A DNA stretch of 31,026 nt from TMED23 sp913054205 (lineage in GTDB: Bacteria; Pseudomonadota; Alphaproteobacteria; Rhodospirillales; UBA2165): contig JAYGEG010000004.1 in the NCBI GenBank assembly GCA_046582495.1, positions 1 through 31,026 of the forward strand, given 5' to 3'. The notes beneath the pieces were generated by a model, which saw only the letters and a list, made by a program, of their open reading frames with translations, made no database searches and was not told the DNA's origin. Positions 1 to 7,602 of the stretch are shown here, piece after piece. Each line of letters begins with the position of its first letter. Positions within the stretch are counted from its first letter, which is position 1. The position numbers and the translations under genes were made by a program.

Positions 1-398
1 GATTATATTATCTTTTTATCTATAACTCGTCACTACATCTTTGATACACCAAATATATTTTCTCTTGTTTTCCCGTTGGTTAGTCCAACCTCGGAATACA
101 CTTTTGATACACTAACAGGAGATTTTACCAAATTTTGCAGAAGTTTTAACAGCTGAATAAAAGGTAGTCAAAACCAAACCTATTATCTGTAAGTTGCTGA
201 TTTTATTGAATTAATATTGCGTAAAAAGGTAAATTATTGATACATCGTTGTTATTTTCACTTTTTTTCATATTTCGGCCGTTTTGCGGGTGTTACTCATT
301 ATAAGTACCTATGTAGACCCTTTGGGAATAGCTAAGCTAGAGTCTATAAAGGTCTTTAAAGAGATGATTTAACAATCCTAAAAATAAGGAGATATGAA
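1..398. other. AT-rich intergenic stretch at window edge
   Basis: I find no convincing gene on either strand here, and the stretch is visibly richer in A+T than the rest of the window. It holds three copies of a motif around TTTGATACAC (listed separately). The arrangement resembles arm-type sites of tyrosine-recombinase integrases or a control region for a gene to the left of the window. That reading is an inference, because no integrase and no tRNA is visible. Confidence 0.5.
40..115. repeat. Repeated TTTGATACAC(C/T)AA motif
   Basis: TTTGATACACCAA occurs at 40-52 and TTTGATACACTAA at 103-115. An additional half-copy (ATACAC at 96-101) sits exactly 11 bp before the ATACAC of the second copy, about one helical turn. 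A weaker copy, ATTGATACAT, lies at 236-245. The repetition and phasing suggest a protein-binding site. The protein is unknown. Confidence 0.5.
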
Positions 399-485
399 AT
401 GAACCATATCCAAAGAATCCAAATCTTCCTAGCCGATTACAGGTACTTAAAACCCTCTCTTAAATACCTTTGCAAAGAGGGTTAA
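399..485 (+). CDS. Possible 28-residue small protein or leader peptide
   Basis: A 28-codon frame begins MNHIQRIQIF and ends KEG. It is preceded by a very good Shine-Dalgarno sequence, AAGGAG at 386-391, with a 7-nt spacer to the ATG at 399. A two-codon frame (ATG AAA TGA) starts at 394 and overlaps it. The 3' part of the frame lies in an inverted repeat (451-458 with 476-483). The combination of strong RBS, tiny ORF and hairpin is compatible with a leader peptide, but no regulated gene is obvious: the next gene starts at 649. I do not recognise the peptide, and chance is a real alternative. Confidence 0.3.
   Translation: MNHIQRIQIFLADYRYLKPSLKYLCKEG
451..483 (+). terminator. Inverted repeat, possible attenuator or terminator hairpin
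   Basis: AACCCTCT (451-458) is exactly complementary to AGAGGGTT (476-483), with a 17-nt loop. It overlaps the end of the 28-codon ORF. There is no clean U-tract after it, so termination is uncertain. Confidence 0.3.
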
Positions 486-563
486 GGCTGTTTCGATAAT
501 GTGATCAATGTCGCTCATGCGAAATATCAAAAAAGGCGTGCGGTTTAGCTGGGAATGATTAAT

Positions 564-592
564 TTGACATATAACGGTATAGTTTGAATAGA
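564..592 (+). promoter_or_regulatory. Possible promoter for the TerB/J-domain gene
   Basis: A perfect TTGACA lies at 564-569. A weak -10 (AATAGA, 587-592) follows after 17 bp, placing transcription start roughly 50 bp before the ATG at 649. The -35 is convincing and the -10 is poor. Confidence 0.35.
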
Positions 593-648
593 TTAGTAAC
601 ACACTAACGCCAATTATATTTGGCCACAGATTCAAGGTTTAAGGCAGG

Positions 649-1386
649 ATGAGTATTTGGGGAAAAGTTATTGGCGGCGTCGCGGGATTTGCGCTTGGCG
701 GGCCTCTGGGTGCCATTATGGGAACCGTTTTCGGCCATGCTGTCGACCGCTCCCGGGCGCAGAAACATGCCGGTGGCGGACCTGAATCCCTGCAAGCGCG
801 GCAAACCGCTTTTACCGTCGCCGTCGTTGTTTTATCTGCGAAAATGGCCAAGGCAGACGGCCAGGTCACGCGCGATGAAGTTGACGCCTTCAAACGAATT
901 TTTAAAATTCCGGAGTCGGAGATGGGAGATGTCGGGCGGCTATTCGATGAAGCACGTCAGGATGCCGAAGGCTTCGAGCCCTATGCCGATCAGATTGGCG
1001 AAATGTTTGCCCATGATCCAGCGGTACGCGAAAGCCTGTTGGGCGGTTTATTTCAAATTGCGCTTGCTGATGGCGTGGTCCATCCGAACGAACTCGCTTT
1101 TCTCAAAAAAGTCGCCCACTCGTTTGGCTTGGACCAACATGATTTTGACCGCATCCAGTCGGCTCATATGGGAGCGGATAAAGCCGACCCCTATAAAATT
1201 TTGGGCATTACGCGAGACACCAGCGATGCGGATATTAAAAAAGCCTACCGAAATCTAAGCCGCGAAAATCATCCCGATACGCTGATTGCCAAAGGTATGC
1301 CGCAGGAGTTTATCGATGTCGCCAATGAAAAAATGGCGAGCATCAATGCCGCCTATGATGTGGTCAGCAAAGAGCGCTCGCTTTAA
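649..1386 (+). CDS. TerB and J-domain protein (DjlA-like co-chaperone)
   Basis: A 245-residue protein with three parts. Residues 5-30 form a glycine-rich hydrophobic segment that probably anchors it in or on the membrane. Residues about 52-170 are an all-helical TerB-like domain with acidic motifs (KMAKADGQVTRDE, IALADGVVHPNE). Residues 180-243 are a J-domain beginning DPYKILGI, with the HPD motif at 208-210 that stimulates DnaK ATPase. This is the architecture of alphaproteobacterial DjlA-type proteins, which recruit DnaK to the envelope. It differs from E. coli DjlA in detail, so I give no symbol. The start is the first ATG, 80 bp after a TTGACA box. The EamA transporter gene begins 5 bp after its stop, so the two are probably cotranscribed. 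Confidence 0.85.
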   Translation: MSIWGKVIGGVAGFALGGPLGAIMGTVFGHAVDRSRAQKHAGGGPESLQARQTAFTVAVVVLSAKMAKADGQVTRDEVDAFKRIFKIPESEMGDVGRLFDEARQDAEGFEPYADQIGEMFAHDPAVRESLLGGLFQIALADGVVHPNELAFLKKVAHSFGLDQHDFDRIQSAHMGADKADPYKILGITRDTSDADIKKAYRNLSRENHPDTLIAKGMPQEFIDVANEKMASINAAYDVVSKERSL

Positions 1387-1391
1387 TCTCA

Positions 1392-2291
1392 ATGAAAATT
1401 GCTGATTATTTTTTAGTTTTTTTGAGCACGTTTATTCTGGGTGTGAATTACGTCGCGGTTAAAATCGGCGTGGCTGAGTTTCCGCCGCTGTTTATGGTCG
1501 CCATGCGTTTTACCATCGTGGCCGTCATCCTCATCTGGTTTGCCAAGCCACCCAAACATTATTTCCCAAAAGTGCTGCTCTTTTCCGTCACTATGGGAAC
1601 ACTGCATTTCGGATTAATATTTATTGGTTTTCAACATGTAGATGCGTCACTGGTCGCGATTATATTTCAACTTGGCGTTCCATTCAGTGTCATCTTTGCG
1701 CGAATTTTTCTCGGTGAAATGTTTGGCTGGCGGCGATGGTTGGGGATCGCCATTGCTTTTTCAGGTGCGGCAGTTCTGGCCGGTGCGCCACAATCAGATT
1801 CTAATCTGATTTACATTTTGATTCTTCTGGTTTCGATTACCGCCTGGGCGATCGGCTCAATCCAAATTAAAACAATGCCCGACTACGACGCTATTTCACT
1901 TTCAGCCTGGATGACACTGCTTTCGGCGCCGCAATTATATCTCCTTTCTGCGATATTTGAGACCGGTCAAATTGACTCGCTCTCTCAAGCGTCACTTAAT
2001 GCCTGGGGCGGATTGGCCTTTAGCGCAATTGGTGCATCGATAATCGGGTATGGCTTATGGTACTATTTGATCGGAAAATATAGCGTTAGCCGGGTTTTAC
2101 CGTTTGGGTTTTTGTTGCCTTTTTTTGGCGTGCTTTCCGCTATAATTTTTTTGGGAGAAAGGCTTTCTCCAATTTCAATTGTCGGCGGCGCTTTAATATT
2201 GGGCAGCGTTATATTTATTCAGTTGCGAAGCCGGCTTAAAACGCAAAACGTGCAGGCGAATAAAAAAAATGATCCAACACCCCTCACCTAA
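1392..2291 (+). CDS. EamA/DMT-family transporter
   Basis: A 299-residue, very hydrophobic protein with about ten predicted membrane helices arranged as two EamA repeats (residues about 5-135 and 145-280). The second repeat shows the conserved pattern with Pro/Gly helices and LGERLSPISIVGGALIL near the end; the first has a matching LGEMFGWRRWLGIAIAFSGA. The family exports or imports small metabolites such as amino acids or nucleosides, and the substrate cannot be read from sequence. The C-terminus is a short polar tail after the last helix. It starts 5 bp after the J-domain gene and overlaps ampD by 23 bp, indicating one operon. Confidence 0.88.
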   Translation: MKIADYFLVFLSTFILGVNYVAVKIGVAEFPPLFMVAMRFTIVAVILIWFAKPPKHYFPKVLLFSVTMGTLHFGLIFIGFQHVDASLVAIIFQLGVPFSVIFARIFLGEMFGWRRWLGIAIAFSGAAVLAGAPQSDSNLIYILILLVSITAWAIGSIQIKTMPDYDAISLSAWMTLLSAPQLYLLSAIFETGQIDSLSQASLNAWGGLAFSAIGASIIGYGLWYYLIGKYSVSRVLPFGFLLPFFGVLSAIIFLGERLSPISIVGGALILGSVIFIQLRSRLKTQNVQANKKNDPTPLT

Positions 2292-2946
2292 CTTTAATGA
2301 TCGCCTTTCTGGGACCGAAATCGACATGTTGGTGCTGCACTACACTGGCATGAAGTCAGCTGAGCACGCGCTGCAACATATGTGCGATCCGGATGCCCAA
2401 GTCAGCGCGCATTATTGCATCGATGAAAATGGTTCTGTTTATCAGCTCGTCGAGGAACAAAATCGGGCGTGGCATGCAGGTGTTTCAAGCTGGCGCGGAA
2501 ATAACAACATTAACGACCGATCGATTGGCATTGAACTGGTCAATCCAGGCCGTGAATTCGGCTATCGACCCTTTCCCGAAGTTCAAATGAAAGCTCTGAT
2601 AGATTTATCCGGGGAAATTGTAGCGCGACGTTCTATTCCGCAGCGGAATGTTGTCGGACATTCCGACATTGCACCAACACGCAAACAAGACCCCGGCGAA
2701 CTATTTGACTGGGCTCAATTGGCAAAACAAGGAACGGGTCTTTGGCCTTCAACTGATTTTCAAACAATTGAAGCGCCAAATCAATTGAACGACTTTAGGG
2801 ACGCTCTTGCGCACTATGGCTATGACATCTCGGATTTACCGAGCGCGACACTTGCCTTTCAAAGACATTTTCGACCGTCAAAATGCAATGGCAAGGCTGA
2901 TACAGAAACCAACGGTATACTCAATTTTCTAATTAGTCTTCTCTAG
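2269..2946 (+). CDS. ampD: 1,6-anhydro-N-acetylmuramyl-L-alanine amidase (AmpD type)
   Basis: A zinc amidase that cleaves the lactyl-amide bond between anhydro-muramic acid and the stem peptide during peptidoglycan recycling. In 225 residues it shows the Amidase_2 zinc ligands H24 (LHYTG) and H131 (VGHSDIAP), with D141 in RKQDPGELFDW as the likely third, plus the conserved WHAG (H69) and GIEL (E89) motifs. Residues about 160-220 look like a short C-terminal peptidoglycan-binding domain (DFRDALAHYGY, LAFQRHFRP). No signal peptide is present, which fits a cytoplasmic recycling enzyme. It overlaps the end of the EamA gene by 23 bp, so translation is probably coupled. The 100 bp after its stop separate it from a convergent small gene. 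Confidence 0.93.
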   Translation: MIQHPSPNFNDRLSGTEIDMLVLHYTGMKSAEHALQHMCDPDAQVSAHYCIDENGSVYQLVEEQNRAWHAGVSSWRGNNNINDRSIGIELVNPGREFGYRPFPEVQMKALIDLSGEIVARRSIPQRNVVGHSDIAPTRKQDPGELFDWAQLAKQGTGLWPSTDFQTIEAPNQLNDFRDALAHYGYDISDLPSATLAFQRHFRPSKCNGKADTETNGILNFLISLL

Positions 2947-3046
2947 GAACTCTCCCCACCTCTATGACGGTTTTTCATGGCATTCATAAGCCTGGTTATG
3001 GCCTGACCCAGCGGGCCAGACCATCTAACTCAGATAAATAAAAAAA

Positions 3047-3232
3047 TTATGCAGCTTGTTTAAGTGCGGGCTTGGAATATCGCGCTAATTTTGTAGCACG
3101 CTTCTCCAAATCATTCACTTGGTTGACAGCATCTTCTTCAGAAACATGCATACCGACCAATTCAAATTCATCACCCACATTAAACACCATCCAGTCGCCG
3201 CTAATTTCGTGATAACGAATTGCATAAACCAT
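3047..3232 (-). CDS. Small conserved-looking protein of unknown function
   Basis: A 61-residue protein starting MVYAIRYHEI. The start is supported by AGGAGA about 9 nt upstream of the ATG on the minus strand. It contains a short beta-rich stretch (DWMVFNVGDEFELVGMHVS) followed by a helix rich in charged residues (EEDAVNQVNDLEKRATKLARY) and a basic tail. No signal peptide or membrane segment is visible. I do not recognise a family. It is divergent from the GNAT gene and convergent with ampD, so it is a single-gene unit. Confidence 0.65.
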   Translation of the reverse strand: MVYAIRYHEISGDWMVFNVGDEFELVGMHVSEEDAVNQVNDLEKRATKLARYSKPALKQAA

Positions 3233-3393
3233 TTTTATAATCTCCTAGGTGTTATGGATAAATTCTAGGCAGAGAGTCATTACCAATTTATGAATCAAAA
3301 ACATCCAATTGCTTGCGCCAGAGATACTGTCTTGACTTTGGACCGGCTGGAATGCGATGTCAGCATTCACAACCTCAACCAAGCTGTTTAATT

Positions 3394-3954
3394 ATGCCTG
3401 ATAAATCTTCTCTCTCGGTAGCTCCGGGACTACTGATACGAGACGTCGTCGAAATCGATTTGGCTGAGATAGAAAATATCTACGCCCACTACGTATTGAA
3501 TGGCTTGGCCTCGTTCGAACTAGCGCCGCCCGATCAGGCAGAAATAAAACGTCGCTGGCGGGCTGTGCGCGAAAATGGACACCCTTATCTGGTAGCTGAG
3601 GTGGAGGGTCAGATCGGCGGCTATGCCTATGCATCTTCGTTTAGGTCGCGCCCGGCCTATAACAACACCGTGGAAGATTCTGTATATATCTCACCAAATT
3701 TTCTCGGACGCGAGATGGGCCGGGCTCTTCTGGAAGCGCTCATTGAAGAATGTACGGCCGGTGGATTTAGGCAAATGATCGCTGTCATTGGCGATTCAAA
3801 GAATCACCCGTCGATCAATCTCCACAAAAAATGTGGTTTCGAACAAGTTGGGATGATGCCCTCCACCGGCTATAAACATAACCAATGGGTCGATTCTGTG
3901 TTGATGCAGCGACCCCTTGGGGACGGCGATAACACCCCTCCCAAACTTGATTAA
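3394..3954 (+). CDS. GNAT N-acetyltransferase, phosphinothricin/methionine-sulfoximine acetyltransferase-like
   Basis: Transfers acetyl from acetyl-CoA to an amine. The sequence follows the Pat/YncA-type GNAT pattern: IRDVVEIDLAEIENIYAHYV at the N-terminus, SFE before the substrate site, acetyl-CoA motif A at VYISPNFLGREMGRALLEAL, and NHPSINLHKKCGFEQVG near the C-terminus. The frame is open further upstream to 3313, but family members begin only 5-15 residues before IRDV, so the ATG at 3394 is preferred; neither start has a strong RBS. The substrate could be phosphinothricin-like compounds, methionine sulfoximine or another small amine. It stands alone, divergent from the small gene at 3047-3232. 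Confidence 0.85.
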   Translation: MPDKSSLSVAPGLLIRDVVEIDLAEIENIYAHYVLNGLASFELAPPDQAEIKRRWRAVRENGHPYLVAEVEGQIGGYAYASSFRSRPAYNNTVEDSVYISPNFLGREMGRALLEALIEECTAGGFRQMIAVIGDSKNHPSINLHKKCGFEQVGMMPSTGYKHNQWVDSVLMQRPLGDGDNTPPKLD

Positions 3955-3972
3955 CGCTGCACCATCTAATTG

Positions 3973-4092
3973 TTATTTTTGCAGAACGCCTTTGATCACA
4001 TCAAGCACAGTATTGGTAACCTTATCAATCAGGACAACGTCTTGATTTACAATTACGCGTTCTGTGCCGTCAATTGCCGGCGGTACGTATGA
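3973..4092 (-). pseudogene. C-terminal fragment of a CigR/RcnB-like periplasmic protein gene
   Basis: Read on the minus strand from 4092, a 39-codon open stretch runs to a TAA at 3973-3975. It contains PPAIDGTERVIVNQDVVLID followed by KVTNTVLDVIKGVLQK. The pattern 'V-aromatic/V-N-x-D-hydrophobic-LID-TxxVLDVIxGVL' resembles the C-terminus of small RcnB/CigR-like periplasmic proteins. A stop codon lies immediately upstream (4093-4095), where similarity to the restriction enzyme begins on the other strand. I read it as the leftover 3' end of a gene cut by insertion or deletion. The family assignment is from memory of the pattern and is moderate at best. Confidence 0.45.
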
Positions 4093-4807
4093 CTATTTTT
4101 TCCGTTGCCCTATTCGATACCTAAATGAGCTTGGTGTTATCGCCATTAATCCAAACAAACCGCGACCTCAAACATCTCCAGCTAGGGTGTATGGGTTGAC
4201 GCAAGAGGCACGAGATTTGTTGATTGCATGGCAAGAGAACCCTGAGGAAGCAGTTAGTGCTTTCTTACAGGCTTCTGAAAATCTTCGGGCGGAATGGTTA
4301 AAAAACAAGAGCGAGCGTCAGATTGAAGCTAAGCTTGATAGAGGGCGAACAATTACTCTTGCGGGTGATGAACACGATGTTTTGCAGAAAAATATTGTAG
4401 AGGAGTTTGCACCGAGGTTCATAAAGGACTTTGAGGTTTTGTACATTGCGGATACCTCGAACAAGCAAGTTAGAGCACCAAATAGGCGCGTTAATGAGTT
4501 GGGATTAGCTGGTCTTTTTGAAAAAGATCTCCCAGACGTAGTAATTTGGGATAGACATAGAGAATGGGTCTTTATATTGGAGGCTGTACATTCTAACGGC
4601 GCGATAACGCCATCACGGCGCGATAGATTTAAAAAAGCCCTTGGAGAGATGAGTGATAGCGCAGTCTTCGTTTCAGTTTTTTCTAGTAGAGATGTTTACA
4701 AGAAGTTTGTTGAAAGTATTTCTTGGAAAACTGAAGTTTGGATCGCTGATAATCCCGAGAATATGATCCATCATGATGGTGAGAGGTTTCTAGGGCCATA
4801 TTTATGA
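4064..4807 (+). CDS. N-terminally truncated BsuBI/PstI-type type II restriction endonuclease
   Basis: 247 residues, of which those from about residue 9 onward resemble BsuBI/PstI-family endonucleases: the last part of the N-terminal winged-helix domain (RYLNELGVIAI to YGLTQEARDLLIAW) and then the complete C-terminal nuclease domain, with LPDVVIWDRHREWVFILEAVHSNG as the family's catalytic core. Family members are usually above 300 residues, so roughly 70-100 N-terminal residues are missing. The only available start is a GTG at 4064, which lies in the antisense of an unrelated gene fragment, so it is not a natural start. No cognate methyltransferase is present on either side. Base composition is more AT-rich than neighbours, suggesting horizontal acquisition. 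It is most likely a non-functional remnant. Confidence 0.7.
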   Translation: MPSIAGGTYDYFFRCPIRYLNELGVIAINPNKPRPQTSPARVYGLTQEARDLLIAWQENPEEAVSAFLQASENLRAEWLKNKSERQIEAKLDRGRTITLAGDEHDVLQKNIVEEFAPRFIKDFEVLYIADTSNKQVRAPNRRVNELGLAGLFEKDLPDVVIWDRHREWVFILEAVHSNGAITPSRRDRFKKALGEMSDSAVFVSVFSSRDVYKKFVESISWKTEVWIADNPENMIHHDGERFLGPYL

Positions 4808-5103
4808 TCATGCTTTCCACGGTCCAGCGTATAGTCGAACTACACGGGGATGCATTTGGCTGGAGAGCGTACCCGGCCAAGGCAGCACATTCAGTTTTAC
4901 ATTGCCTGATGCTAAATAACGGTTAGGGGTCACTAGCGGACTTATCCAAATCCATTTGCAATGGCCCCTTGCTTAATAAAGCGGCCAATACTTTTCACCA
5001 GCAGACGGGCGCAGCCCGTTTGCATGGTGCTCAATCATAACTCGCCCACTTTACGCCCAGTTAGTCCCTTCCGTAACGCTCTCACATAAGTTATAACCCC
5101 AAC
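4808..5103. other. Intergenic region with two inverted repeats
   Basis: No gene is supported here. It contains a nested inverted repeat (AGGGG at 4925-4929 with CCCCT at 4965-4969, enclosing CCATT 4952-4956 / AATGG 4960-4964) and a strong 10-bp hairpin with a triloop (5001-5010 pairing with 5014-5023, one G-U). The second lacks a U-tract. The region separates the restriction-enzyme remnant from rnpB. Confidence 0.5.
5069..5097 (+). promoter_or_regulatory. Possible rnpB promoter
   Basis: TATAAC at 5092-5097 sits about 9 bp before the first paired base of RNase P RNA (5106), the right distance for a -10 element. The corresponding -35 (TTCCGT at 5069-5074, 17-bp spacer) is weak. Confidence 0.3.
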
Positions 5104-5105
5104 TG

Positions 5106-5492
<387 letters not shown>

Positions 5493-5594
5493 CATTATTT
5501 TCCGGCACTTTTCACCGCAACTTGCAATTGACTTGCCCTCTTCCCCCCGGCATCCTGACGCCAACTTAAATCCACCAAAAAGGGGAGAGATACC

Positions 5595-6263
5595 ATGGGA
5601 GAAACCATCGAGCTAACCGCCAGCGACGGCCACACTTTTAGCGCTTACAAGGCCGAACCTGAAGGCACGCCGAAGGGCGGCATTGTTGTTATCCAGGAAA
5701 TTTTTGGCGTTAACAGCCACATTCGCGAAGTCACGGACGGCTTTGCCGCAGAGGGCTACCTCGCCATTGCACCGGCTTTATTTGACCGCGCTGAGCGTGA
5801 TGTCGATCTTGGCTACGGCCCGGACGACCGTGACAAAGGCATAGCAACCCGCGCCAATGTCGAATGGGATGATGCGGTAAAGGACACCATCGCCGCCAAG
5901 GAAGCTGTCGCAAGTGCGGGTAAAGTCGGTATTGTCGGCTATTGCTACGGCGGCACCATCGCTTGGCTGGGCGCGTGCAAGGGCGGCTTTGATGCCGCAA
6001 GTGGTTATTACGGCGGCGGCATCCACCAAAATCTTGATCTTGACGCAGGCTGTCCGGTGCAGCTGCATTTTGGCTCCGAAGATCAGGGCATCCCGCAAGA
6101 AAATGTCGATCTCATTCGGGAAGCCAAAGCCGATGTCGACATATTTGTCTATGACGGTGCCGGGCATGGCTTTATCTGTGATCAGCGGCCAAGCTATGAT
6201 GAGGCGGCGACAGCAACAGCCCGTGGCCGCACGCTTGAGTTCTTTGGCCAGCATATCGGTTAA
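5595..6263 (+). CDS. Dienelactone hydrolase family protein
   Basis: An alpha/beta hydrolase of 222 residues. The catalytic triad of the family is visible: nucleophile C117 in GYCYGG, D163 in GSEDQGIP and H191 in GAGHGF. IQEIFGVN near residue 36 is the conserved E-containing loop that activates the cysteine. Classical members hydrolyse dienelactone in chlorocatechol breakdown; most chromosomal copies like this have unknown substrates. There is a clear RBS (GGGGAGAG about 6 nt before the ATG). It starts about 100 bp after rnpB, and dcd follows after 9 bp, so the two are cotranscribed. Confidence 0.92.
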   Translation: MGETIELTASDGHTFSAYKAEPEGTPKGGIVVIQEIFGVNSHIREVTDGFAAEGYLAIAPALFDRAERDVDLGYGPDDRDKGIATRANVEWDDAVKDTIAAKEAVASAGKVGIVGYCYGGTIAWLGACKGGFDAASGYYGGGIHQNLDLDAGCPVQLHFGSEDQGIPQENVDLIREAKADVDIFVYDGAGHGFICDQRPSYDEAATATARGRTLEFFGQHIG

Positions 6264-6272
6264 GCTGCTTGA

Positions 6273-7307
6273 ATGAGCCCAACGCCCGGTATATTGCCCT
6301 CGCAAGAAATTGCCGCCGCCATTAAAAGCGGCATGATTTCTGCTGACCTGCCCGTTCCAGACGGGCAGGTACAACCCGCGAGTATTGATTTGAGACTTGG
6401 CAGCGTTGCCTACCGGGTGCGCGCAAGCTTTTTGCCGGGCACAAAATCGTCGGTCGAAGAAAAACTTAAAAACATTACCATGCATTCGATCGATCTCACC
6501 GAGGGTGCGGTGCTGGAAAAAGGCTGCGTCTATATCGTGCCTTTGCAGGAAAGCTTGAACCTGCCCGCAGATACGTCAGGCATGGCGAACCCTAAAAGTT
6601 CTACCGGGCGTCTCGATATATTTACCCGGGTGATCACCGATGGAGCGCTTGAATTTGACCGCATTGAAGCCGGCTATAAAGGTCCGCTTTATGCAGAAAT
6701 TTCGCCACTGACATTTAGTGTGCTGGTTCATCCCGGCTCAAAGCTCAGCCAACTCCGATTGCGGCGCGGGAAATTTGATGTTGCCGATGGCGTTGCCTTC
6801 ACCGTCGATCTCACAGGGTTTGAAGTCGACGGACAGCAGAATAAAATAGTTGGCTATAAAGCCAAACAGCATGCCGGTGTCGTCGACGTTGAAAAAATCG
6901 GCCATTATGAAATGCTCGACTATTGGGACCCGATCATTGCCAGGGACGACAAATCCTTGGTGCTCGATCCGGATGAATTTTACATTCTCGCCTCCAAGGA
7001 AGCGGTCAGCGTGCCGCCCGATCAAGCCGCCGAGATGCGGGCTTATGACACCTTGGTGGGGGAGTTCCGAGTACATTATGCAGGCTTCTTCGATCCCGGC
7101 TTCGGTCATGACGCCGCGGGCGGTGCCGGCAGCCGCGCTGTCTTAGAGGTGCGCTCCCATGATGTACCGTTTGTTTTGGAAGACGGCCAAATGGTCGGGC
7201 GTTTGGTCTATGAGCCGCTGACCGCGACACCGGATATTTTATATGGTGTCGATGTCGGCTCCAACTATCAAAGCCAGGGCCTCAAATTATCAAAGCATTT
7301 CAAATGA
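6273..7307 (+). CDS. dcd: 2'-deoxycytidine 5'-triphosphate deaminase, long alphaproteobacterial form
   Basis: Converts dCTP to dUTP, feeding dTTP synthesis. At 344 residues it is about twice the length of E. coli Dcd and matches the long DCD family (two dUTPase-like beta-barrel repeats in one chain) typical of alphaproteobacteria. The first repeat has QPASIDLRLGSVAYRVRASF and ANPKSSTGRLDIFTRV; the second has the corresponding ARDDKSLVLDPDEFYILASKE, FDPGFGHDAAGGAGSRAVLEVRS and SQGLKLSKHFK at the end. The start is 9 bp after the dienelactone hydrolase stop. The ATGA at its own stop codon (7304-7307) could also begin an 18-codon frame, which I do not consider a gene. Confidence 0.92.
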   Translation: MSPTPGILPSQEIAAAIKSGMISADLPVPDGQVQPASIDLRLGSVAYRVRASFLPGTKSSVEEKLKNITMHSIDLTEGAVLEKGCVYIVPLQESLNLPADTSGMANPKSSTGRLDIFTRVITDGALEFDRIEAGYKGPLYAEISPLTFSVLVHPGSKLSQLRLRRGKFDVADGVAFTVDLTGFEVDGQQNKIVGYKAKQHAGVVDVEKIGHYEMLDYWDPIIARDDKSLVLDPDEFYILASKEAVSVPPDQAAEMRAYDTLVGEFRVHYAGFFDPGFGHDAAGGAGSRAVLEVRSHDVPFVLEDGQMVGRLVYEPLTATPDILYGVDVGSNYQSQGLKLSKHFK

Positions 7308-7330
7308 GAACCGAGTGTCTTAATAGACAT

Positions 7331-7409
7331 GAGGAGCCCGCAAGTGCGGGTCGCTACTAATGTAGCGCAAGCCAAACGAGAGGATCGAGTGCCCGACGCT
7401 TGAGGGGCA
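7331..7409 (+). ncRNA. Run of three hairpins, possible structured RNA
   Basis: Three short hairpins follow in series just after dcd: CCCGC/GCGGG with an AAGT loop (7337-7350), CGCTAC/GTAGCG with a TAAT loop (7352-7367), and TGCCC/GGGCA with a 10-nt loop (7390-7409). ATGAGAAC occurs before and after the block (7304-7311 and 7413-7420). No terminator U-tract follows. It may be a small RNA or the 3' UTR of dcd. I recognise no known family. Confidence 0.25.
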
Positions 7410-7444
7410 AACATGAGAACAAATCTGGAGAGAATCGGGAACAC

Positions 7445-7580
7445 TTATCCCCAAATTTTTATGCTTAAATTCTGTTAATAATGGGGATAATGTGGATAAC
7501 TAGTGTTAGCTCTTGATTCTAAAGAAAAATTAAGGAAAAAGTATTCACAAGCCTGTGGATAAAGTTCAGTATTATCCCGC
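7445..7580. other. oriC: DnaA-box cluster with AT-rich stretch, candidate replication origin
   Basis: Two perfect DnaA boxes (TTATCCACA) lie on the minus strand at 7491-7499 and 7554-7562. TTATCCCCA, one mismatch, is at 7445-7453 (+) and 7482-7490 (-). GTATTCACA is at 7541-7549 (+), one mismatch from TTATTCACA, and TTATCCCGC is at 7572-7580 (+). An AT-rich stretch (7453-7482) could be the unwinding element. Five good sites in about 120 bp with nothing comparable noticed elsewhere in the window is what an oriC looks like. dnaN, recF and gyrB lie about 18-23 kb away, so an origin in this neighbourhood is plausible. An alternative is DnaA-dependent regulation of the downstream gene. Confidence 0.5.
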
Positions 7581-7602
7581 GAGACCCTAAAAGGAAAAGA
7601 AC

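Noticed and set aside
447..635. Minus-strand frame of 62 residues ending DIDHIIETALTLFAKVFKRGF
   Set aside because: The last 20 residues faintly recall the C-terminus of TetR proteins, but the rest fits nothing and there is no RBS. A relic is possible but not supportable.
3313..3393. N-terminal extension of the GNAT gene (27 additional residues)
   Set aside because: The extension is Cys/Pro/Gln-rich and unlike the family, so the ATG at 3394 is preferred.
7465..7478. TTAA-N6-TTAA resembling a CtrA site near the DnaA boxes
   Set aside because: The CtrA consensus has a 7-bp spacer; here it is 6, and the region is AT-rich, so chance is likely.
7304..7483. Two short frames beginning MRT (18 and 21 codons) after dcd
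   Set aside because: Both start within ATGAGAAC, but have no RBS, differ after the first residues, and overlap hairpins and DnaA boxes.
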